Source of the DNA: Numida meleagris
Taxonomy: Eukaryota; Chordata; Aves; Galliformes; Numididae
Assembly: GCF_002078875.1 (NCBI RefSeq)
Contig: NC_034410.1
Coordinates: 75,794,661-75,858,660 of the forward strand
DNA: 64,000 bases
Reading direction: 5' to 3'
Shown: one piece after another, positions 12,336-23,690 of the stretch
Position numbering within the stretch: position 1 is the stretch's first letter
Layout: each line of letters starts with the position of its first letter
Made by a program: the position numbers and the translations under genes
Notes under the pieces: generated by a model
What the model was told of the DNA's origin: nothing
What the model saw: the letters and a program-made list of their open reading frames with translations, nothing else
Databases searched by the model: none

Positions 12336-15300
12336 TGAATTAGATTGAAAAGAAGCATTTTGCCAGTGCTGAAATTTAGATAAGATCCTTGTTTTTCTTT
12401 CTCTGCTTTGAAGGTAGTGCTAAAAGAATAGTAATTGTTTACAATGATGCTCTCTATTTGCCCTCTTCATTTGCAGTCTATGTTGGCTTCCAATCAGAAG
12501 CCATCAGTCTAGCAGCTGCTCACTTCAGTAAGCACAGGGAAGTCATCTCCTGAGAGGCTGGTGTGATTTCCTTTAACAGCAGGGGTTAATTTGAGCTAAT
12601 ATATTTAATGCAATTTAAGACTATCTGATCTGGTTGAAATATAGCACAAGTATAACTTCTTTGTTTTCCAATCATTTGCAAGTGAGTGCCCTTGCATTTC
12701 TCCACCTGAATACTTTAAATGTAATGGATGAATATTAATGAAAGCTTCTAATGAATTTAGATCATGGTATGTGTTTGATCATTAGATTATGTCTTTGAAA
12801 AAACTTCAGTTAAAACAATGAAAATGAATTATGTGCTGAAACTAGATCCTAAATTTATGTGTAATAGGTTCATTTCTTTGTTAGAAAGCCATTGTGTTTC
12901 ACAAAACAAGTATTATTATGCTGTAGAAATATGTTTTTGTAAAGGATTTACTGAGAACTGTCAACAAAGTTCCTTTCTGCTTAAATTAGTTTTATTGCAG
13001 TTGTTAATGTTCAGCTGCAATTGCTTCTGAACGAAAAAAGTAACTGTCATGAATTTTTAACCACGTTAAAAAGGTAGCTGAAAATTTATATGGTAGATTA
13101 AATCTGTCTCCTCACAAAAGGAAATGAAAATGCTGCCTTTGTGCCTGTTCCTACCATGTTTATTTGCTGTGCGTTATACCTTATTCCCAACTAAAGCTCT
13201 AGCGGTGACAATTACCTTTATAAATGAAGATGATAGGGTTTGTTCTTAAAATAAATGAGTAATTCTTCCAGTGGTTCAGAAAGCTGAATGTACCGGTGTC
13301 ATTTTATCCTGACATAACAGTTTGCTTTAGAAAAAACAACAGCAAACAAATCTTTCCATTCATCATCTTGAAGGACTGGATTAAACTACACTTATTTTCA
13401 TATTTCTTACTCTTTATTCCTGGGTTAAATTCATAGATAAGTAATAGGTTTACGACAATTTAGAATGAACTTCCTAATTTTTGCATGAATGGAGCAGTAA
13501 GTTCGTTAGTCTTTCCAAATAAGATAAGTCCTTTCAATTACTGTTGCAGTTAAAGTTTCATGAGATCAGCAGGACTTTTTTGGATACTTTTCAGTGCAGA
13601 CATTTTGTTCCAGCAGGAAATAATGTCTGTATTTGAAACACTAAAAGAAACCAGGTAATCCCACAATAGGATACATTCTAGTAATACTGTCCATGTGTCT
13701 CTTTTTTGTTTTGACAAAATGTGCCAGACTTACGTATTCTATTAAGGAGGTTATTTTCATTGTCTTTCATTGATTCATCTCTTAATTTAAGTTTTCATAT
13801 TATGGAGAGGAGGATCCAAAGCAAAGCACACATTCTTCCAACTGTATGATATTTTTTACTACTTATTTTCTATTAAGCAGAAAAGAAAGATTAAATGGGA
13901 ATGTCTGTCTCTGTGTCCAACTCCATTTTTGTATTTGTTCACTATGACAAAGAAGAAATAACTCAAATTTCCTAGGGCATCACAAACTATCACGTCTTTC
14001 CTTTAGTGACTGGATTGTCTTGCCTGAATTCACTTAGCCAAATTCCTATTGGAACAATTTCTAAATCAAATAAGTAAATAAAATCATTTTATTGTTAAGA
14101 GAAACTGTGGATAAACCGTAAAGATTACAAAGTTCTGCAAAAAGTTGTCGTGAACATCAGAAAGCAAGGATTAATGTACAGCTTGCAACATAAGAAATCC
14201 AGGCATAATTACTGCATCAGTACAGATGTGCTTCCCTGGTTAGAAAACATAATTCTCTAACTTGTTAGGAAGAATGCTGGAGGAAGAGAAAGAATTGTAG
14301 TTTGCCAGATGCCTTGAAACCTTAACCTGTTTTCCTCAAAGCTTACTGGTACACCAGGCACATGCCTAAAATTTACTGCTAGGCACTGACTGGACTTTGG
14401 CTACACAGTCTGCATTGTGCACCCCTGCAAACTTGACCATCCCTAGGAATATGACAACATCACAAAGGAGTAGGCAAGCATCCGTAGCCACTTGGATCAA
14501 TCCTGCTTGGATTACAAGCAGTCACGTGTCACACACCAGCCTGCTCTGAAGTGAACTCCGAGTGACAGTACAAGTCACACAAGCAAGCCAGGATCAGTGA
14601 GCTTACTGACAGCGAGGCCAACAACTTTATGGAGTCTTGAATACCTAAACCAAAAGAGGACCTAAAACCTTTTTACTAGGACTCCCATCATTGTCCTTAT
14701 GAACTCCTGCCTTAATTTTCTTAGGAGAGTTTAAATTTCCAGGTAACATGATTCCTAGTACTTAAGTATGGGATAAAATATATGTAAATATATGTTAAAG
14801 TTTCAGTAGTAGCCATTTCTTTAGTGTGAGATTTCAAGAAGTCTTTTTCATTGGTACTGGAGCTTTATTTTTCCTGTGCCATTCTGCCTTGATCCCTTTT
14901 GCAACCCCTTTCCATCCTGTTCTGTCTGCCTTTTATCCCTTTAGATGTTTGGGAGGGTTAAATGAGTATCTCCATAAACTGTTCAGAAATATGAACACTT
15001 ACAACGTGTATTAAAGTATATCAAAAATGGTCATCTGGTAGAGTCTTCTGTGTGTTGGAGCTTCCTGTGTGGCAGCTGCAGTCCCCATCTTGAGCAGCTG
15101 TTGCTCATTCTACTGAAAATGGATGTTGACAGAGCATCCGTTGAAGAGCTGCCCATGCAGAAATGTATCCTAATCCTAAAAATTCCCGTGCATCTCGCCA
15201 AGAAAAAACCCAGCCCACTGCCCATTCCATTTTCTGCACTTAGCTCTGGATTCTTTGTGTCCAATTAGGCAGGCTTCCTAGGCAATCCACTAGGTTTCTC

Positions 15301-18300
15301 CTTGGAAAATATTCCTCACCAGAGGTTCCAGTTAAACTGCTGTACCCTATTGAGAACCCAGTTTAACAGTCACAGTGCTGTGGGAGCAGTCTTTCTTTTT
15401 CTGCCAGCCATTCTCTTCAAATTAAAAGTACTAGTCAAACTGCTGTTTTTCCCGTCTCTGACTGATCTTCTATTTCACAAGATTCAAATGCTTCTTTTGG
15501 CTAACAGCCCAAAAGCAGACTGTGTAGGAGCAGAAGCTGAATTCTCCATCCTCCTTCCCACCCCGTAGTCCGGGGCTGGGATTTTGTCATTACCAGAAGG
15601 CCATAGGCTTAGTCCTGACCTGGCAGCAGAGGATGTCAGGATGTCTGGTGGCAACCTCATCCTGGTGGGCAGGGGACTGTTGCCTCCTGCCGCTGGCTTT
15701 GCTCTGGGAGCCTGGGCCAGAGGCTGGCACCTTGCATGGTCCCTGCAGGACAGCCAGTCATCCCCACTGGGAACAGGGTTGGGAAGACAGCCTGTGGCTC
15801 CTGGGCTGGGCCTGGAACTTGGGAAGGAAGTGAGTTGGGGTAGCAAAACGTAGGGAAACAGCCCCAAGGGCACTCCAAGACTGAAGAGGAAGAAATCATC
15901 ATGAAAACCATACTGCTCTCTGAAACTTGTCAGTCTTAGGACTCAGAGGGACACTGAAAGGGTGACAAAAGCATAAAGTTTTCTTTAGACTTTCAGGTTG
16001 TTAAAACATTAAATGGACTAGCAATGCTTGGAATGTGCTGTCCCCCACTATTGCATGTACAGCTCCAACAGCTGGGGACATAGCTGGTGGCATCCAGCTC
16101 AGGTGGAGCAGGGCTGACACTGAAGTTGACTCTCCTAATGTGACCTGGTTTTACCTAACAGGACACGTCGCAGCTGGAGGGGGATGAATTTCCAGTGTGG
16201 GCCATATTCCCGGTAGTATCGAACCAAATAACTGTAGCGGAGCTTTCAAATGTGGCATTTTTGCTGTTACACTTTGGGCTCCCATTTTTGGATACAATAA
16301 GACATTCAAAACTATCTGCAACATGCTGCTGCATGGCATGATCCAATCTACATTTGGATGGTAGCAAAAAATTCCACTACAGATTTTAAACAATATGGCA
16401 ATCTGTTAATTTAAACAAAACAGATGTTAGCTAGACCACAGAATGGATCCAGAAGTTCTAGTTTTCCTCATAGGCAGCAAAAGTGACCTACCATATATCT
16501 CTTCTCCTAGCTTTATTCCAGAGAAAAGCCCCAAAACTTCAGTGTTTAGATTTTGCCTGAGCATTTGTTTGGAAGCAAATTTGAGCTTTTTTTAATTCAT
16601 GGAATTAGTTACTGAAGATACTGCTATCATAGCTACATCAGGATAGCTATCAAGACTAGAATTCTTTCTGTCTTTTCTTCCTCTTACATTTACATTTTTT
16701 TGTTGTTGTTGTTCTGGTAAGTTGCAGTGATGAGTAGCTGCAGCTCCTCAAAGTGGAGGAAGTTCCAGCAGGAATGAGATCTGTATGCCACCATTCCTGC
16801 AGCTGTTTGTTTTCTTTTCTGAAGATGAGATTTCAAGTGACCTGTATCCTATCTTGGTTAGGGTGACATGACATATCACCTGTTCAGGAGGAAGCCGTGC
16901 TTCATTAACTTAGTGTCTTTTTTGATTATGAACTTCATTTACTATTTTAGTAATTATTTCCCAAGAGCTACTTCACTGTTGTATGGAATCTGTTCTGAAT
17001 TAATCTGCTGAAAAAAGGCAGTTCTAATTGCTTTAACATTTCAACAATCTATGCAGTGGTTCCATTTAAAAAGTTCATTCAAATTTATAATTATTACCAC
17101 TTCAATAAATATTCTCTATTTTGTGCACTTACAATGAGGAAATGCCATTGGAACTGATAAAAGTGTTAACACTTCTAGCATGCTTGAACTGTAAGCAACT
17201 ATCTAGATTAAAACAATTACTTGTTAGAGCATTTTAACACAAGGTAATCTATTTGGATGCAAAAATTTGTCCTTAGGATGTATGGGATAATAAGATACAG
17301 TTTTCATATTTTAGTAGATAATGTCGTAGTAATTTTCTTTTAAGTACCTGTGTTTCCTGTGTATGTTTCACTGTTCCCACTGACAAAACTTTAATTGACT
17401 TAAATGGAATTACCTCCTTTCTGGGATAGAAACTCCTGTAAGAAAAGTCTCTGCTACTTTATCATTCTAGTGCATCCCTCCAATTCCTGTGTAAGCTGAT
17501 GAGGGCTCTACTGTGGTAGAACAGTCAGAAGACACAATAGTTAATTCCAGCATTTCCTAATTCTTTTTTTTTTTTTTTTCCCTTGCTCATTTTTAGCAGC
17601 TAGATTTGTGGCTGTAGAAATTGACTGTTTTTTGCTGTTAAGTTAACCTTCTCTCTTCAATCATGCAGGACTCTTGCCTAAAAATCGGCCTTGTAGTCTA
17701 GCTTTATAACCAGATTTTATTCATCCTGCAATATGCCACTAATGTGAAGTAAAATATGCACTGGCCTTTTTCATGATGTAAATAGGGAATTAGGGAATTT
17801 GCTGTATGTAAGGCCTTACCAAGATATAGGTACATTTATTGTATGCTTCAATAGCAAATATTTCATCCAGGGAATAAGGAGTAAGAAGAAGTAGTAAACC
17901 TTAACATTGACAGAGAGCCTGACTGCGAAACAGAAGAACATGATAATCAGCTGTGATATTGAACATACAGTTTTATGCAAAAATAGTTGATCTCAATATG
18001 AAATATAATCATTCTGTTAATATTTACAGACAATTTTACTCAGCTGTCCACTTCTATTCACATAACGCAGGATGCCTTGAATTCTACCCACTAAGGTGCA
18101 AACAAATAAACAATTCATCCTTATCACGAGAAAAATAAGATTAATTGCATTTGCTTTCCATCCTACCATTCCCTAGCAACAGTATCTTCAAGTCATGTTT
18201 TGTCCATCCAAAAGCAAATAAACTGTTTCACTGTTGTCCAAGACTAATTCAGTATCTTTTTTCATTTGCTTGTTTAATTGGTTTGTTAACAGTTTCAGCA

Positions 18301-19677
18301 GATGACATTATGTGACAGTTTCCTGAGGAGTCACATTTTCAAAAAAGATTTAGATTATTACAGTGAGAAAGAGTCTTTCTGCTTTAGGTATATTTGGTAA
18401 TGTATTTTTTCTTTAATTTTTGCTTTAAAAGAGAAACACTAGCAATATTCAATGGTGTTTTCAGCTGAATCTTCATTATTTGACAGAAATTTCTCACTGC
18501 ATTTTTAGTATGTATAGTGTAGACTGTTATTGTGAATGTTTTATGAATCAAAACTTGGATCTCTAACACGTTGTAAATACAGTGTTCATATAAGGGTTAA
18601 TGTCTGTTCCATTAAGCTGGTTTACTGTGAGGAAAAAAAAATTGTGTTTTGTACTGTTTTCTTGCTCCCAAAGGTGGAACAAAGATAAATAACAATATTT
18701 TTGTAAGAAATCGTACTACAAAAGAGGTCTCAAAGGAAAGCTGGTGTGGTGTACACCATTCTTCTTAAGCGATTTTGGTTGGAATAGGGAACAGCTGTAT
18801 TTATAGGTCCTTCATCTTGTGCATATTAGGTGGGTGGGCAGGCATTGGACAATTCCTGTAATGTATATGTGGCAAGCTGGGCATGACGAGAGGAGTGCTG
18901 TAGAACAAAAGTACTTTATTTTATAAAGTGTGTTAAAGGTTTTTAGTTTGGTTTGTTCTAAACAATCATTTTCACACTCTTCTACCATCATAAGGGTAAA
19001 ATATTCCACATATAATACCCCAGACAGTGGTTGTCTAAGTATTTTCAAAACATTTAGTTCATAGACAGCTTACATCACTCTTCTGGTGTAGTCAGTTTAT
19101 TTCGTAAATTATTGCTTAGCAGTCACAAATATAAAGGGAAGACACTAATAACAAAATATTAAAAATGTGTTATGGAAGAGGTGACTTTAGCTTCCAGAGA
19201 AGTGTTGCTGCTTGATGTAAATGCGTGCAGCAATGCCTCTTCATGCTTCATTCACTCTAAATGTCTATACTTTAACCTCCAACTTTGTATACTGATGCTT
19301 GCTAAAGTTACTTCAAGACAGAGGATGGGACGCATACAATGTCTTTGCTAAACTTTAATATCTTCGTAATACTTTCTGTACTCACAAATTCACTCAAATT
19401 TCCCTTGACTGAAGAAAAGTGTAGTATTCTGGAAATACCTTCTGCAGATAATTAGCAGGCACTCTGGGGGAAATGAGTTATTAAGAAAAACTTAAGCCGC
19501 AAAAATGTCTCTTAATAAAGATAAACCCCAACAAGTTCACTGCATTTTGTCTTCTCTGATGAGAGCTTATTTTTCTGAATATCCACCATCATAGGCCAGA
19601 CAGAATTTTGTGGTAGTCTATTACTGATACTACTGCAATCTACAATTACCATGCCAAACCTAGATATCAAAGTAATC
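12336..19677. other. Intergenic, no gene seen
   Basis: About 7.3 kb without a supportable exon. It includes a locally GC-rich patch at about 15540-15860, which is G/C-rich but CpG-poor, so it is not a CpG island. There is a T17 run at 17563-17579. Open frames at 15584-15853 (plus) and 16151-16393 (minus) have no splice or domain support and are treated as chance. Confidence 0.5.
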
Positions 19678-19821
19678 AAGAGTGAAAAGGACCCAGAGGT
19701 CCTGGTGGACTCCAAAGTTAACATGAGCCAGCAGTGCGACCTCGCAACATGGGTGTCCAACCTTTTGGCTTGCCTGGGCGACACTGAGTAAAAAGGAATT
19801 GTCTTGGGCCACGTAAACATA

Positions 19822-20352
19822 AGTTGCTCTGAAAGAAATGCCTCCTATTGATTTTCATGGAAACTACAACAGATACAAAGAGCACAATAAGGCTATTTGA
19901 TAAAGCAAATTCTCAGCTACAAAACACTGTTTTTCAGCATAGTCACCACCATTAGCTGTGCGTTTTCACCAGCAATGAACAAGAGCCTGCATGCTGTGCT
20001 CATAAAAATTTGTACCAGCGGATGTGACCCACTGTCACCAGTGTTGAAGCACACCACCCACCGCCTCACTGTGCTCACATCCACTGTCTGGTCTCCATAA
20101 ACATTCAATGTCAATGAGTGCCACTTTCTCCCTGTGGAGGAATTCCATGACACACCTTTGCTCAATCCACGCTTCCATGTCAGACACCATTTTGTCCAGC
20201 TGCTCCTCTGCTGCCATCTGTTTCACAGCAACAACATGTAATGGGATATTGGTGGGAAGGTTCAGCCTCTACTGCCATACCACCAGCATGTACTTCTGAT
20301 GTTGTGAGCCAGCATAACAAAGTAGGAGACATTACTTTCAGAGCAGCTCTTG
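19822..20352 (-). mobile_element. Internally deleted Galluhop-type mariner (MITE-like)
   Basis: The plus-strand left end is AGTTGCTCTGAAAGAAATGC. The inverted right end is CAAGAGCTGCTCTGAAAGTA. TA dinucleotides flank it at 19820-19821 and 20353-20354. At about 531 bp it keeps the transposase N-terminus (minus strand: QLDKMVSDMEAW, QRCVMEFLHREK, NVYGDQTVDVSTVRRWVV) joined to the extreme 3' part, and lacks the catalytic core that the 1216-2551 copy retains. It sits in the 3' untranslated part of the hAT element, so it is the youngest layer of the nest. Confidence 0.88.
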
Positions 20353-20396
20353 TAAAATATACAGTATCATTAATATATAAAAAAAACCAAAGTATT

Positions 20397-20660
20397 TTAA
20401 CTTTTAATTTTTTTTCTTAAAAAAATAGAGGAACAGAAACACAGAACTAGTGGGATTTTTGACCTTGCTTTTGTGAAACTAATGCACCAGGCTGGTTTGA
20501 TGGCAGTGGTTTCAATTCTCAGTGAGACCTCCAGGTGTTTCTCAGAGATTTTTGATGAAATTTTACTCTTCCTGTACTCCATCCTTGACAATTGTTCACA
20601 AATGTGTGCACTGCCAAAAAGCAGTGACATGAATAAGGCATGGTTGTGAAGTGAAGGATA
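20397..20660 (-). pseudogene. hAT transposase C-terminal dimerisation domain relic
   Basis: The minus-strand frame reads HNHALFMSLLFGSAHICEQL, then RMEYRKSKISSKISEKHLEV and SLRIETTA. This is the well-known hATC dimerisation signature (LFGSTYICEQ, M-Y-KSK, SRL-D-HLE, LRI-TT) of Charlie-type transposases and their domesticated relatives. The upstream region (to about 20760) continues in another frame with stops, so the coding sequence is broken. No N-terminal zinc finger or catalytic region was recognised. Confidence 0.8.
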
Positions 20661-21513
20661 TTTTTCTCTGGTAAGAGAGGGATTATGAAATTCTGGTAAG
20701 AGACATGATCAGATTTTTGAGTTGAATATCTGCTTGCAACTCTATACATGCCATTTGAAAATTTGCTGGTCATTTATTTATATCAACTGAAAGTGGTGTT
20801 AGAAACATTGATGATTTTTTTGGCAATCTTGAAACCTTCTCTCAATTTTGTTTATCAAACCAGAAAGCATGGCTGCATATTCTTCTCTGTCCAGAGCACA
20901 ATGTTAAGCCAATGTATCAAAATCCATAAACTTATTTGCCACCATTTGAGTCAGCACTGCGCAGCACTGCCCTCCCCGTGCCCTGGGTCAACACAGTGTT
21001 AACAGTGCACTGATGGTTTGGTAGTTGCTGAGTGATGGGTGTGTGCCTGTGGCCACTCTGCAAGGAAGAGCTGCTGGGGGTAGTGGACAGGCCGCATTGC
21101 AAGCTGTGCTGGGCCACGTGTTGGATGTGTCTGCCTCACAATTAACAAGGCTGATGGCATCCTGAGCTTCATTAGGAGTGCTGCCAGCAGGTGAAGGGAG
21201 ATGGTCCCTCCCCTCTATTCAGCACCGGTGAGGCTGCACCTGGTGTGTTGGGTCCAGCTCTTGGTACCTCAGTACAAGAGAGACTTGAGCATACTGGAGA
21301 GAGTTCAGGAAAGGTCTATGATGACAGTGCAGGGCATGGAGCGAGGGGCCTGTGAGGAGACTGTGGGAGAGCTGGGCCCATTCAGCCTGGAGATGGCTCA
21401 AGGGGTAGATTACCAATGTCTATAAATACCTGAAGGGAGGATGCAAAGAGGTCAGGACCAGGCTCTTTTCAGTGGTGCCCCATGTCAGGACAAGATGCAT
21501 TGGGCACAACCTC

Positions 21514-22780
21514 TTTTTTATGATCAGCACAATTTAGGTGGCCTATATTCCAGGCACATAAGCAAAACCGTAAAGCATGCCGTTAAGTCAAAGTCATGAT
21601 CTGTCATGAATTCCCAACAGGAAAAGAAGGTTGACTGATGAATCTATTTGAAGTCAGCCCTTTCATTGGCTCACCTGTTCTGGCAGTGTCCTTTTGCCAG
21701 AGTTAAGAGTGATTTTCTTGTTAGAAGGGGAATTACTGTGAGACCTCAAGAGGTGTGCTTCCAGATAGCGTGCTGTCTCAAGACAGCTTTTTTAGTCAAC
21801 TGACAGAGTGGCGTAATCAAAAGATTATGCAGTAACAGCAGGTCTGTTGATGCATGTGCCCTGCCACTACCTACTATATTGTTTTGATAAACGAGCAAGC
21901 AAGACAGGCCTATGGGGACAGTGTGCGCATGTAGCAGGATGCCCAGGTCTGGTGTTGTGGATTGAGGACAGAACTTCTGAGATTGCACTCACTCTCTTAC
22001 ATGCTTCTTTTTGCAGGAGTGGCTGTAGCTTCTCTTTTCCCACTGGTAAAATGGAGTATTTTCTTCCCACCATGTTATAAGGATTAATTAGTAGACACTT
22101 AGAAAAAGTTTCAAATATGAGAGTTTATAGTATAGTTAAATGTAAGACATGAGAAAACACCATCTATTTGTGTTTTTTTTTTTTATCTGAGCAATCTCAT
22201 TGAAGTCAGAGAGCCAAATTCCTTCTCTGATCTAGGAAGTGAAATCCTTTGGAAGTGAAAAGCCTCTGCAGCTTGCACTTGAAAATTTGATTTGAAGTCT
22301 ATCTGACCGTAATTTCTGAACCGTGGCAGAATGAATTAAATCAAAGTAAGGCAGCTGAATATGTGACTTCATTTTCTGTTCTGAGCACTCAGCAGCTCTC
22401 ACTGAAGTCAAGAGAAAATGTGCAAAATTGTCTTTTTTTTTTAATCAGGTCACTTAAACAGCTGCTTCAAGTATAGGTTTAAGAAGGTAACTTTGGTTAT
22501 CTTGGCTTCTAAGAATATTCAAAAATTTAAGAAGGGTTTTCATTATATAGGGAAGTCATAATGTGCCTTCTCTGAAGACTTCATCCATAAATAAATTCTT
22601 GTAAGCAGGACTTAATATCAAATGAATAGAGTCTGCAACTACAGCAGATGTTTTAAAGGCAGTTAGTGGCACCAAGTAGTTAAAATACTACAGGTAGAAT
22701 TCAAAGTTCCTTGAAGTCAATGGAAGAAAAAGTTGTATCTCTTTATTAAGTTCTTTATTTTAGACAGAGCTGTCAAGGGC
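21514..22780. other. Unassigned spacer
   Basis: About 1.27 kb between CR1 copies. No gene or known repeat was recognised. T/A runs occur near 22171 and 22433. Confidence 0.5.
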
Positions 22781-23045
22781 AGAATGGTTTAAAATTAAAG
22801 GAGAGGAGATTTATATTAGATGTTAGGTGCAAGTTCTTTACTCAAAGGGCAGTGAGGCCCTGGCACAGGCTGGCCAGAGAGGCTGTGGGTGCTCCATCCC
22901 TCTAGGTGCTCAAGGCCAGGTTGGATGGGGCCCTGGGCAGCTGAGCTGGTGGGTGGCAGCTCTGCCCATGGCAGGGGGCTGGGGCTGGGTGGGCCTTGAG
23001 GTCCTTTCCAACCCCAACCATTTTATGATTATATGATTCTATGAT
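22781..23045 (+). mobile_element. CR1 LINE 3' fragment
   Basis: It starts with AATGGTTTAAAATTAAAGGA, continues with AGGCCCTGGCACAGGCTGGC and GGGCCTTGAGGTCCTTTCC, and ends in the repeated tail TTATGATTATATGATTCTATGAT. It is a sense-strand, 5'-truncated avian CR1. The well-preserved tail suggests a younger copy than those at 4.9 and 12.2 kb. Confidence 0.95.
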
Positions 23046-23479
23046 GTGCAAATATGTATTGAATAATTTTGAAGTATCTAAGAATGTTAAAGTATTTTTT
23101 AGTCATTGAAACATGCTTCTGAAGTGTTAGATTTATAAATAAAGCATAGATGAAAAGAAGACTTGACTGAAATGATTACATTGCTTTAGTATGTAGGGTT
23201 TGACAGTAGTATCTATGCAGGGTTCGTGCAAATAACAAGAACCCCAAGGGTGGAACCTCACTGCCAGAAGAGGTGTTTTGTCTTAAACATTCATCAGCAG
23301 AAATCCCATGAAGGCGTGAGCTACCTGTACAGTGCTTAGGGCTATTGTGACTGCAGAAGTAATGCACACTGGGGTGCACGTGCTGCGGGGATCACACTAA
23401 GTGCTGTGCTGCTTTCTCACTCCTTGCAGAGGCAGCCCGCAGAGGAGAGCTCTGTGTTTCTTACTGCCAGGCCTCTCCA

Positions 23480-23690
23480 TTAACCTCCAGATTGTTTCAT
23501 GGCAGCTGTGCTGAAATGTATTCCATACACCAACTGTCAGCCTAATGTAACTTGAAATGGGCTGCTGTAATAAACCATTATCAAAGCACTTGAGGAGAAT
23601 ACGAGCCTTGACCTTATCTGGGTAATTATCTAATAGAGTGCACAGAGTGATCCCGTTAATTGGTGTTGTCATCATCCTTTGCAGCCAAGC
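23480..23690. promoter_or_regulatory. Candidate conserved non-coding element
   Basis: A complex, repeat-free stretch with several homeodomain-like cores: TAATTATCTAATAG (near 23621-23634), CCGTTAATTGG (near 23653-23663) and ATAAACCATTATC (near 23570-23582). Its texture differs from the A/T-run-rich surroundings. This is pattern-based inference only; conservation cannot be measured here. Confidence 0.25.

Larger units (their letters stand above)
19748..21133 (-). mobile_element. hAT (Charlie-like) DNA transposon inside CR1
   Basis: The left end reads CATGGGTGTCCAACCTTTTG and the right end, read inverted, reads CAGACACATCCAACACG. Both are decayed forms of a CAGGGGTGTCCAAC-type hAT terminal repeat. 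The flanks CCTCGCAA (19740-19747) and CCTCACAA (21134-21141) match at 7 of 8 bases, the 8-bp target duplication typical of hAT. Inside, on the minus strand, is a relic of the transposase C-terminal dimerisation domain (20397-20660). Without the nested mariner, the element is about 0.85 kb, so it is a shortened copy. Confidence 0.78.
19678..21513 (+). mobile_element. CR1 LINE, split by a hAT insertion
   Basis: The left part (about 19678-19747) contains AAAAGGACCCAGAGGTCCTG and ACATGAGCCAGCAGTGCGAC. The sequence resumes at 21134-21141 and runs through CAAGGCTGATGGCATCCTGA, GGTGAGGCTGCACCTGGTG and ATAAATACCTGAAGGGAGGA to about 21513. These are consecutive segments of one CR1 in sense orientation, so the 19748-21133 interval was inserted into it. 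The copy ends abruptly after GGGCACAA without the usual 3' tail. A later deletion or rearrangement probably removed it, because CR1 copies normally keep their 3' end. Confidence 0.85.

Noticed and set aside
15484..15873. Overlapping frames on both strands in a GC-rich patch
   Set aside because: Composition effect; low CpG, no signals of a promoter or exon.
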